A model generated the notes under the pieces. It saw only the letters and a program-made list of their open reading frames with translations, ran no database searches and was not told the DNA's origin. Source: Tribonema minus (Eukaryota; Sar; Xanthophyceae; Tribonematales; Tribonemataceae). From it: a DNA stretch of 64,000 nt. The stretch is taken from assembly GCA_017506865.1 (NCBI GenBank), contig JAFCMP010000290.1, positions 496,001 to 560,000 of the forward strand, written 5' to 3'. Below are positions 51,683-62,005 of this stretch, piece after piece. A program made the position numbers and the translations under genes. Numbering within the stretch: position 1 is the stretch's first letter; every line of letters starts with the position of its first letter.

Positions 51683-53388
51683 ACAATAGACGTTTTTTTT
51701 GCTTGACTGCAAAGGACTTCTTGGTGATCAATCGCATCATGCTGCATGTGGCATGTTGGCGTACTGGCTTTTGAAAATATACTGGCAGTGCATTGCCTTG
51801 TTTTTTGGGGTTGACCGTGTTTTCAAAGATTGTCGGTGATTCAGCTACAGGTTTGAAGGTGTCTTAGAGCTGCAGACAAGCTTTGAAGTGTCCGATCTTA
51901 TTATGTGTTGCCAATGCCCAGATCAGGGGCAAGTTTTGTGTCGGTAGGGGAGGCATGAAAAGAGGTTCAGGCAGGTGTTTTTGGGACAAGAGTTGTTCAT
52001 ACGAGTCAACATGACAACTTCGAAGTCAGTGAGCGTCATCGCTCAGAAGGCCCATGCGCCAGCGCGCATCACAACGCATTGAACGTCATGCAGTGGCACC
52101 ACCTTCCGAACAACACAACCGTTCCGGTGCGGTCACTTTGCATCGACTTCAATCTCATGTTGCAGTTACTGCTCTTTTTTATATAGAAAAAAAGGCTTTG
52201 AATGACCACTTCAACAGCAATGTTCCTCAATCGCCTCGTTGAGCGCACACACCCTTCGCCACTGCATGTTGAAATTAAGTGCAACGTGCTCAAGCAATGA
52301 CCCACTGCCTTGATAAGCATGTGTTGCCCTTTGCGCCAGCCTCCAAAGCAGTGCATCAAATTATAGATTACCGTCTTCTTGCCTCCCTTGTCGCCATGTG
52401 CAGCACCTGCAAGTAATTACTGATGTGGCACCGTCGCGTCTCGCTTGCATACAATCTGAAATCGCGCGGGCAAGACTTCAAGTTGAAGTCGGCAGTGCCA
52501 TTCGCTCAGAAGACCCATGCGCCAGCGCGCATCACAACGCGTCTAAACGTCATGTGAAGGCACCACCCTCCACCGCCATCCCGGTGCAGTCGCTTTCTTA
52601 TCAACTTCAAGTTGAAGCTAGTAGCCGTCACAGCATTGCCGGGCATGATGGCAGCAGCAGCAGGAAGGATAATGCCGCAGCGCTAGTGGCATATGCAATT
52701 AATGCGTTTGCAGCTGGTCAAAGCAAGCAATATGCACGATCCGTTGAATGAAGTTCCTGGCAGTTCACAAAACGGTGACATTAACAGGACATGCTTCCCA
52801 GGGCCGCCTTGTATGTATCCCGCACATCACTGCTGTGCAGTATCCACTAATAATGTTTCAAAGCAAGCCCTTGCACACTGTCAATAGCGTCAAGAAGTAG
52901 GCTTATAGGTGATGCAATATATACAATTCCCAGTCCGCCATGGCAAGCAGCCAAGTTGAACCTTGCAGCTCATTTTTGTCAATAATTCCAACATCAGCAA
53001 TAGCTGAACACTGCCTGTTGCGCGATTTAAACGCACTGGGAAGAAACTCGAAAAGTAGAGTAAACTGTTGCTGCGAGAGTCGACATGCCGCCGTGGGTAG
53101 GACCTTGTCGCCTTGGCATGGAATGAGAACTTAAACTTGAAGTGTCGGTCACATCCGCACTCCGTTTGATCGGCTGGGCTGTTCTTCTGATTGGGCGGGG
53201 CTGATCTGGAGACTCCGAGGTTGTTGGGCCCGCGAGGGGCCTGCACTGCTGGCAGCCGCTGCGGCAGTTGTGTTGGGTAGTTTGCACTTCCGCCTTCGCA
53301 CTGCCACTGGCAGTCAGCTTCAAGATCGCCGCGGCGTTGTCGGTACTGGCCTTGTACACTATTTCATGTTTTTGTGCGTGCTCAGTGC
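51683..53388. other. Intergenic region between convergent genes
   Basis: Separates the 3' ends of the membrane-protein gene (+) and the GH26 gene (-). It holds two diverged copies of a ~130-base sequence at 52027-52165 and 52487-52620 (shared CCATGCGCCAGCGCGCATCA, AACGTCATG, GGCACCACC). No gene was supported. Confidence 0.5.
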
Positions 53389-56300
53389 TCAGCTAGTTAG
53401 GGCGCGCAAAGTGCGGAAGCCCTCGATGAAGCCGTCCACCTCCTGCAAATGAGTGATAAGGTAGCACAAAGCGCACGCGCCAGCGAGTAAGTAATACTCG
53501 GATTGCATGTACTCAGGCGCAGCGGAAGCAGACTTTGGCGGTCTACGCATGAAATTACATCAACAAAGTTTAACGGCCCAGGGGACCTGGAAGGACTGCT
53601 GCAAAAAGGCATACAGCACTTCGGAGGATATGCCAGGATCGCTCAGTCCTTGTTGTGGTACATGGAAGTACTACTGAGTATCACAAACCATTGAGAATGT
53701 CAACAATGGTGTCGTTGAAAAACAGCTTGATCTTGCATAATGCTTGAACTTCAAATCACCCCAGCCTGGTCACGCCTGAGCAGCGTTTACATCAACATGC
53801 GCCGAACCGCTGGAATACAGGCCCTGGGGCAGACTTGCACAGTTTGGGGGGCAGGTATTACAACAGCCGATGTGGTATTGAGTTGTGGTATTGAGTGCCA
53901 ATAGCTTCACCAATGTGGCCGGCCCTCACCTCCCATGTGTTGAGATCCCAGTCTGTGTAGACGCCTTCATTGACCTTGTTGAGCATGAAGAATGTAACTT
54001 CCGTCACGCGGGGGAAGTCGAGCGCGATTGACGTGAACATCTGCCGCAGCCATGCTGGTTTGTCCGTCCCGTACGATGTTGTGCCTGGAAATCATACACG
54101 TGACAACACAACTTACATGAGACAGTCATCACTTCTGAATCAGGTGACGAAGTTCTTGGCCCGCTCAACCGTTGCGACAGCTGGCAAACGAGACTCGGAG
54201 TGGGCTTACCAGGTCGGTGTCACGGTATTGCATGCTTTGAAGTTTGTGACAAAACTACATGTATTTCTGACCAGTTACCAGTTCCACTGAGAATCGGGTG
54301 AATGTGCTCTTGGGAAGGTCAACGCTGCAAAGCACGCTTCAGTGTCTTTGTTCGTCAAGCTCAGTGAGACTCAACAGAACACATGCGACGGCATACCTTT
54401 AAATTTTACACACATCAGTAACACAGCTGTGAGACGCCGTACACGTGAATGCTGGCAAGGGTTCATGCACGTACCTGTCTCAGCCACCCAGATGGGAAGG
54501 TCCGTGAGTGCCGCAACCTGCAGCCAAAATTGCAGCAGTGGCAGCACGGTGTAGTGTTTTGCGGAATAGTCAATCAGTGCTCAGCATATGCGATGCACCT
54601 CATCATTGTGATGACAGGAGCCATGGTTGACGCTACTGATGTACCAAGTAGCATTGTCGTCGGCGTTCAGCAACGCTGAATCAGTGCCACTCAATGCACC
54701 AAGTGCCACAGTGTACGTGGTCAGTGCTGGGGCATCAACCACTTTGCTCTCCGCGTCTTGTAAGGTTAGGGCTCCGCAGCTGCATTAGGCAGAGGTGGTG
54801 CAACTTCACAATAGACGTTTGTTTTGTTCTCTGTGTCATGCCTCAATACATGCGTCACTGTGCTCCATCTTTGAAACACTTCAATGTTGGCTTATCACAA
54901 GTGCAGTAGCTGAAGTGTCAGATCTGCAGAGGACAGTAAGCACAGTAATTTAGTTGGTGCGTGGCCGGCTAGCCATAACATGCACCAAAACGTTTTGTGC
55001 ATCCTATCTGTTATGGTTACAGTGTAGCGCGTGCCGGTGCCCCAAGCAACCTGCTACAGGTCAGTACAGATTTGTAATTGCAGCTCATGCACCCCAAAGC
55101 AGATCGGCCATTGCATAATTGCATAATGACACTACGCGCCAATGGGTCAGAAGGCATCAACATCGTGCTGACTAGTCCCTTCAGTTTCACAACTCCTGCA
55201 TGAAGAATTTATGCACACAACTGTGACCCTCTGATTTCGACATGGCCGCACTTCAACTTCAACAACAACATCTACTTTTACTGGAACCATAGAGCTGATG
55301 TAAGGCCAGGAAAGTGCACCGACACTCCATTTGGTTCCACCACTCTTGCACGCTACAACAGCCGGCGTCCCCGGAATATACTGTACATATTGAGTGCACT
55401 GTACAGTGTGATTGTGATGCGCTGTTAGCGCTGTCATTGAGTACTTGCACAACAAGTGCGGCGGTGAGGTGTGGCATGGTAACTGCCATTGATGCACCAA
55501 AATTAGGTGTACTATGCAGCACTGGTGGCGCAGTGCACAGCTTCTACCCACCTGAGTATAGGCATCGTAAAACCCGTCATAGAAGGACAGGGAGTACTGG
55601 TGTGCGGGTGTGCTGTAGGCCCTGTTATAGCTGGTGATGGCCACAGACTCCAGACCCACCGTCCCTGGCCAGAAGTCGCTGAATGGCCGAGGATCATCCA
55701 GTCCTGTGGCACGCATACACATCACACTCCTTGTTTGTATGACATGGCATAGTATGTTCATTGACTCTGAGCCCGCTGTTCTGCCCACAAGGTTCCCAAT
55801 CATGCGGTCCTGCCGCATAACGCAATCTAATAAACTCCAGCTTTTGAACGCACTGCAGCATCGATGAGCCGTGATTGTGGTTGTAGCAGCAGTGAAGAGC
55901 ATCGAGAATTTTTTATGCTCTGATCTAGACATGGCTGCAAGCCTTGCACAATGCACGGAGGCTGCTTCGCATGCTTGTAGGGCGAAACAAACTCAGATGT
56001 AAATCTGATTCTAACGAAACAAAAAGCGGGGGCTCACCATTGTTGCCATTGATGTTCAACTGGAACTTCACAGGTGCCCCATGTGCCCGGAAGATGTTGA
56101 TGACATGTCGAAATGCGAGTGTGAGGTCCGCCTTGGTGTTGAGGTAGCTGCCTGTGTTGTATGGATCGTACAGAAGACCCCACGGGTACCAGTCGCCTGT
56201 GACACAAGGGAGTGTCGTTAGTGAAGAAGTTGATATTGCACCGCACAAATGGTGCCATCGATACGAATATGCATCGCAGACGCATTATATGACCTCTACG

Positions 56301-57696
56301 ATGTTTTGATTTGTTTCAATGAATGTAAACCGGTAATACTGTAGTACGTTAGCTCCGTGAGTACTCGACAGGTAGTATTGCTGAGTGCCAGGACAGTTGG
56401 TTGACAGCTACTGGCAAGTAAGATTGACTGGCACAAATATTGCAGCAAAGAGCTGGCAGCAAGCTACTTGAAGTACAACGCACTTTAGAAGTGCACGTGG
56501 CAAACAGCGGAGTGACACGGTCATACTATTTACAGCAAAATGAGTGGTAAACACTACTGTACTCAAGTTCAACCCCAACAATTGCTTCAGCCACCACCAG
56601 CATTCAGGCATCAGCAAAGTCCACATTGGTGCCTCAGCATCATGGGTCATGTGCTTGCTTGCTCTGATTCGGGTTGGCAGAGATGCCTGCAGCTGAGATC
56701 ACGACATGGTGCTCATGACGGTTGTAAGCATTGGCAGAAGTTGAGGCGTCAGCTGCGTTCGCTGGTCTGCAACTCAACTGTCTGCTCGAGCATCTCGCTG
56801 ATGTCACAACGCATTACATTCAAACGGGCATTGCTCTAGTTCTTACATCAGTACAACTGCTACTACACTCTTGCTTGCTGCAGCCATGGCAGCTGCCCAC
56901 CTCCTGGACTCCAAATGCAAAATTTAATGATGGTCAGCGATGGTCAGCGATATGATTGTCAGCGATAAAATGATCCGCACTGGCCAGGCTGAGCCTGTGG
57001 TTGCCAGTGGGCAAGAGAAAGTGTGTCTGCTTGCGGCGTGTTCCTGCATGTGTGACATCACTTTGACTATGCCCAAATTCGTTATCTTTGAAGCATGGCT
57101 ACCAGCTGCCTAAGCTACTAGTATGAGTGGTGGTCAATATGCATGGATGGTCCCCTACTAGTAGTGCCTACATCTCAACCTGAAATGCAGGACTTACCAT
57201 TGAACTCGTGCAAAGTCCGAATCATGAAGTGGATGCCTCCCTGCGCTGCCTGCTCCGCAAATGAATGCAGCTGAGCGTCAAATTCCCCCTGAATGATGGG
57301 CTGCAGCATTGCCCGTGTATCCCCATCCACCAGAAATTCCAGGTTGAGTATCGGCGTGCGGCCGTCTGCTGCGATCGCCTGCACCGACGTGAGATCCAAT
57401 TCGTAGATGGGCTGAAACAGGAGTTGATAGTCGAATAGATGCTGGCCCTTCGCGTAGGCTAGCTCCCTATCCCCGGGTGCAAGGTCGCCGGAGTAGCAAC
57501 CAATGCCCACGTAGCGCTTATATAATGCATCCTGCACGTTGCCCAGAGCATCCAATTCCAGTGCCCTCCCATGTTCAGCCTTGCGCTCGCCGCTGCTGCC
57601 GCTGTCGGCATCGCGGCCTTTGTGCAGCAGGTTGCAGCCACAGCACAGCTGGCGCGGGCTGAGTAGTAACAGCACTGGCAGGGCCACTCTCAGCAT
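53389..57696 (-). CDS. Secreted GH26 glycoside hydrolase, beta-mannanase-like
   Basis: Six exons close in phase: 57198-57696, 56038-56196, 55552-55703, 54475-54517, 53930-54084, 53389-53442; 353 residues, a usual size for a single-domain GH26 enzyme. The N-terminus (MLRVALPVLLLLSP) is a signal peptide. Next come YVGIGCYSGDL and LNLEFLVDGDT. The acid/base Glu is E164 in RTLHEFNGDWYPWG, the hallmark GH26 motif, here split by intron 1. VAITSYNRAY follows, then the nucleophile Glu E283 in LPIWVAETG, and VTFFMLNK near the C-terminus. GH26 enzymes cleave beta-1,4-mannans (some cut beta-1,3:1,4-glucans or xylans). The 119-residue spacing of the two Glu is close to that of known GH26 mannanases. A role in cell-wall remodelling or in use of external mannan is inferred. 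Confidence 0.92.
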
Positions 57697-58239
57697 TGGA
57701 TCTCACGTAAGTGCAGGCCAGGAAAGTATTGCAGCTGTAGAATTGCGGTGCCACATCAACACTGTAGCTAGCCGGCCCCGCGTGTGCGCAGGGCCCTGGG
57801 GCAATGAGAGCAGTTCCACCTGGAATAAAGCGTCGCGTTGTGAATAAACCGAGCTACTCGGCTCAATTGGGGCAGTAGGATGCGCTAAAGTCGGCAGTCA
57901 ACAAGCATTGCAAACATACCATGCAAGCAGCAAATGGCGACAAACTCATACTGCGAATTGCCAGACCCTGCGTGACAGGCACAGGGCAACCGTGCAATAC
58001 ACGAAGCAAATCTCACAGAGCGCAGTCTTATTGTCTGTGACAGATCACATGGAGCATGTGCATCAAAGAAACCAAGGTCCTCTGTGGGCTGCCCCTGTGT
58101 TGCGATCCCGTACAATCAGCACACATCAGCAAAACTGTATGAGCACAAAAAGTAAAGTGAAAGTGCCGGGTATATGGTGTATGGGCGCGTGTGTGCATGT
58201 GTTGTTGTTGGTTCGTCGAATATGCCATGGGCCCCACTG

Positions 58240-58270
<31 letters not shown>

Positions 58271-58697
58271 CATCACTGTGCAATGCGCGCACAGGGGCCG
58301 GGCTAGGAAGTACCCGCACAATGACAAGTAATGCCATACAGCCGCATGACATGCTCTTGAACACAGCTGGAAGCTGAAAGCAGCTTCAAATCGAATCGTA
58401 GACGGAGTGAGTCGGTACATGTGCCTGGCAAGCTCTGCTGCAGACCCTCGCAGCGCAGAGTTGAGTTTAGAATAATGAACACCCCTCACTGCCACGCGCA
58501 GACTGCATGAGGTCTCTCACGCATGTTTGAATTGCATACTTGCCTTACGGCACAACGCATCGCATCACTCACCAGCTGTCAGTGGCGCAGAATGTATGAC
58601 ACCAACTTGCGAGCCGCCACGCAATGAACACACCGGTGCAGCCCTCCCCCCCCCCCCTCCCCTCGATTCCCTTCCCACACACGCACGCCCATCGCGC
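57697..58697. other. Promoter region of the GH26 gene and 3' flank of the MDR gene
   Basis: Both neighbours are on the minus strand, so this 1 kb holds the 3' end of the MDR gene and the GH26 promoter. It includes a (TG)14 microsatellite. No additional gene was supported. Confidence 0.5.
58243..58270. repeat. (TG)14 microsatellite
   Basis: Fourteen perfect TG units between the MDR and GH26 genes. Confidence 0.95.
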
Positions 58698-61339
58698 TCA
58701 ACGACTGTCGAGGAACACCTTGCCGCCGCGCGCCGGCTTCGAGGATTCGCGCACCGCAGCAGCCGCGTCTTCCAGCCTGAACACTTTGCCCACATCCTTG
58801 TCCGCGCGCATGACGCCGTCTGCCAGCAGCTTCACAACATCGTTAATGAGCTCTTCCTTCTCGGCGGCGCCCATGGCGGCCACGTAGTTGTTGATCCAGA
58901 ACCCGCGCACCGTCACCTCAAAGAAGCAGATCGGCACGACGGCGATAGTTGAAGTTAAGCCCGCCATGGCGCCGTAGATGACCAGCGTGCCTCCGGGGCG
59001 CAGCGCGGCGACCATGGCCTCGGTGGCGGCGCCGCCGACGCACTCCAGCGCTGCGTATGCGCCCTCGCCGTTGGGTGTGAGGTCGCGAATGGCTTTGGCC
59101 ACGTCTGCGCCGTGTTCGGAGGACACGCAGGCATCCAGGCCGCGCGCCAGGACGTCCGCGACCTGGGCGTCGCGGCGCACGACGCCTGAGGTGTAACAGT
59201 TATAGTTACAGGCAGTGGCGGTACGGAGTGTCAGGGGTCGATGAATGCGGGGCAGGTGGTGGTGGTATGCGCAGGTTTGGAGTGGATGCAAAGGAGTGTA
59301 AATACTATGAGTTGTGGTGAGTCATTGTGGTCAGTGTGAGCAGTGGCCTCATGTCGTCAGGCACGACAAAAAGAAGCAGTTGGCAACCATTTAAACTTTG
59401 AGACAGGTGCTAGCAGCACCTGGGGAGTGATGGTGGGTGTGCAGCAGGTATTGAGGCCACCAGGTATATTGCGTGTGGTAGAGTGAAGATGTATGGCCAC
59501 AGGCACCACTGGTCGAGCTCCTACAAACGCGCGTACCTACAGTGGCAGGCATTGCCGCCAGGCAGTGGCTGTCGGCAATCGATGGAGCTACGGCCACTGT
59601 GCCAAGTGCTTGCATCAATGCCAGAGAGCAATGCGAGTACACTGACTCATGCTGGCACGCCTCCAGCATTGATTAAACAGTATCAAGTGCGCAACGCCCC
59701 TGCCCCCAAGTCTATTGGCATGGGCACTTTATTTTAGTAGGAACGAATCGAGGCCGTAACTCCTGTCAGAGGTGGTGAGACAGCTCATAAGCTTGCATGT
59801 ATTAAGCACATCATGGCGGTGTTGCTCTACAATAGGCGTTGGCCACCAGCTGGCTGCCCCACAGGATACACCAGACCCTGCCCTATGCTGATGGCAAGTA
59901 TATGCAACACTGTTCTCGATGCACATTGATTGTTCTCAATGTCTGTTTGATTAAGTCACCAACGCTCTTGCACGCTTGACGTGCATCGCAGTTGCAGCTT
60001 GACGAGCAGTATATGACATGTCCAGTGATCGTTCTCATTGTTGTCTTGATGAAGTACACGACGTTCTTGTACGCTTGACTCGCATCGCAATCGCAGCTTG
60101 ACGAGCAGTTTATGACGAAGTCCTGTGTTTCATCAGTGATCACACACTCACGCCTTCAAAGCAGCTCACCTATCGTCTTGAGCCCCATGTGCCGCGCCAC
60201 GTCCCCTATGAGCCCCCCCAGAGCGCTGCCCGCCGCGTTCACCACCACCTGCGCCCCCTTCGGAAGCTGCAGCATGCGCACCATCCCGTACGCCGTAACG
60301 GGATTCACCCAGAACACCGCAGCTGCCTCGTCGCTCACAGTATCCGGTATGCCCGCCAAATCAGTCTCCTTGAAAGCGGCATACTCCGCCCAAGTGCCGT
60401 TCCCCTCCTTCAAGGGGAAACCCGCAACTGCCACGCGCTGCCCAACTTCAAACTTTGAAGTTCCGGGACCGGCCTTGGTGATGACGCCCATTCCGTCCAG
60501 GCCCATGGTGATGGGCCAGTGCTCAGGGGATTGGCAGCCGGGGTAGATGCCCATGAGGGAGAAGACGTCGGCGGGGTTGACCGGGCGCAGCTTCAGTTGA
60601 ACCTGTACTTGAATTTGGAGCAGGTGACGCACACAGTGAAGTTGAGTTTCGTGGTCTTGAGTACATGGGATTGTAAAGGGCAGGCCAATGTGCATCAATG
60701 TGATTTGCTTGGCGTCATGGTCATATTTGCCTGCAATTGCCGGCTCACATGGTTTGGTCATGCGTAGCATGAGCTGAACTTTCAATGAAGGATGTTGAAT
60801 ATACAGACTTACGACAAATAACATTTCAAGTCAACCTGAAATAGTAAGGTGGTACAGCACATGACGACCATGTGAGCTTTGACCTGCAAACGGTGCTCAT
60901 TCGCACGCTATTTATGCCACGATTCTGTTCGGCGCATTCAAACTCAAGCTCAAGAAGCACCCGTGACCCATGCACGTCTACAGACCACATAGTGGCCACA
61001 ATCATGGTCAAAAAAGCCTAGTTTCAATGTCAGAACACGCGTTTGCGTGCTGTCTGCATATCAAGTCAAGCGTACCTGGTATTCGCCGGAGGCGGGCTCT
61101 GGTGTCGACACGGTTTCCACTACGGCGCATGCCGAGGGATCACTGGCATCTGGAGCACTTGGCCTGATGGCTTTCATCATTGTCATGCTGCTGTAAGGTT
61201 GAAGGAGCAGAGGCGAGCGAAAGATAGAATTCGTTAGCATTTGGCCTTCATGCATGTTGGCTGCAGTAAAGCCACGTCGTGTCTCAAGACTTACGGCTAT
61301 TCTGCTGCAGCGGGCCTTGCGCAGGTGATCAATCATCAT
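58698..61339 (-). CDS. MDR-family reductase, trans-2-enoyl-CoA reductase/quinone oxidoreductase-like
   Basis: Three exons close in phase: 61076-61339, 60170-60602, 58698-59185. The GroES-like domain contains VNPADVFSLMGIYPG and a GxDGMGVI segment. The Rossmann core has NPVTAYGMVRMLQL, the nucleotide-binding VVVNAAGSALGG, ALECVGG and GGTLVIYGAM; VRGFWINNY and a FLDSR end follow. No zinc-ligand pattern is seen. Order and motifs resemble mitochondrial enoyl-[ACP] reductase (MECR/ETR1), including the conserved GxY near the start, and also plain quinone oxidoreductases. It would use NADPH to reduce an enoyl-thioester or quinone. Start choice is open: ATG at 61339 (394 residues), 61255, 61240 or 61186 (343). 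The segment MLTNSIFRSPLLLQPYSS from 61240 looks like a mitochondrial presequence, which favours the MECR reading. Confidence 0.9.
59929..60118. repeat. About 90-base diverged tandem duplication in MDR intron 2
   Basis: Two copies share TGTTCTCA(A/T)TGT, TTGATKAAGT, TTG(C/T)ACGCTTGAC and GCAGCTTGACGAGCAGT. They lie just downstream (plus coordinates below) of the second exon's donor. Confidence 0.7.
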
Positions 61340-62005
61340 TATCGCGGCGGCGCCACGTACCCAAAAAAGGAGATGTATCTTTGATGCACGTGTGTGACGA
61401 GCCTCACTTCACCAGGATCGCCAGCCGAGTATGTACGCACCTGCAGTGTCCTGATCACTCTGAAGCTAGCTGGTGTCTGCCGCACTACCTCCCGCGCGTT
61501 TGCAAGGCTTTTTTTGAACCACTAACGATTGAATCAACTTCAAGCTGTTGAACTTGAGGTACCGTGAAAGAACCACCTTAGCGTAAATAGCATGAGACAT
61601 AACAATCCCCTCCTGCGATAACACCATAGTGTCGAGCCACGTTTATTTGATGTGAACTTCGATCCAGTGTGGCAAGAGCATACGATCCTGTCGGGCCACA
61701 GAAGTGCAAGTAGCCCTTCATTACCCAACTAGGTTATCCTGAACTGAACGGATGATGTCTATCACCAAGATTTGCTCGCTATGTTGGGCAGCATGTATAC
61801 CATGTATGTGACAGTGGCCTGTATTTCAAGGTTAAACTTGGTGACGCACACGGTTCTGTGCAAAATTGAAGCAGCCTCAGTGCATGTCCTGTACAGTCAG
61901 CAGGTTTCCGCCACTGGTAATGCATGCCTGCCAGAAGTGCACTAGTGCAGCCTAAGGCTGCAGGACAGCAGCCCCCCCCACGGGACGGCCGTGGGATGGG
62001 CGGAC
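61340..62005. other. MDR promoter region and left flank of the second LINE
   Basis: Holds the presumed promoter of the minus-strand MDR gene and the undetermined left end of the plus-strand LINE. No gene or clear motif was supported. Confidence 0.45.
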
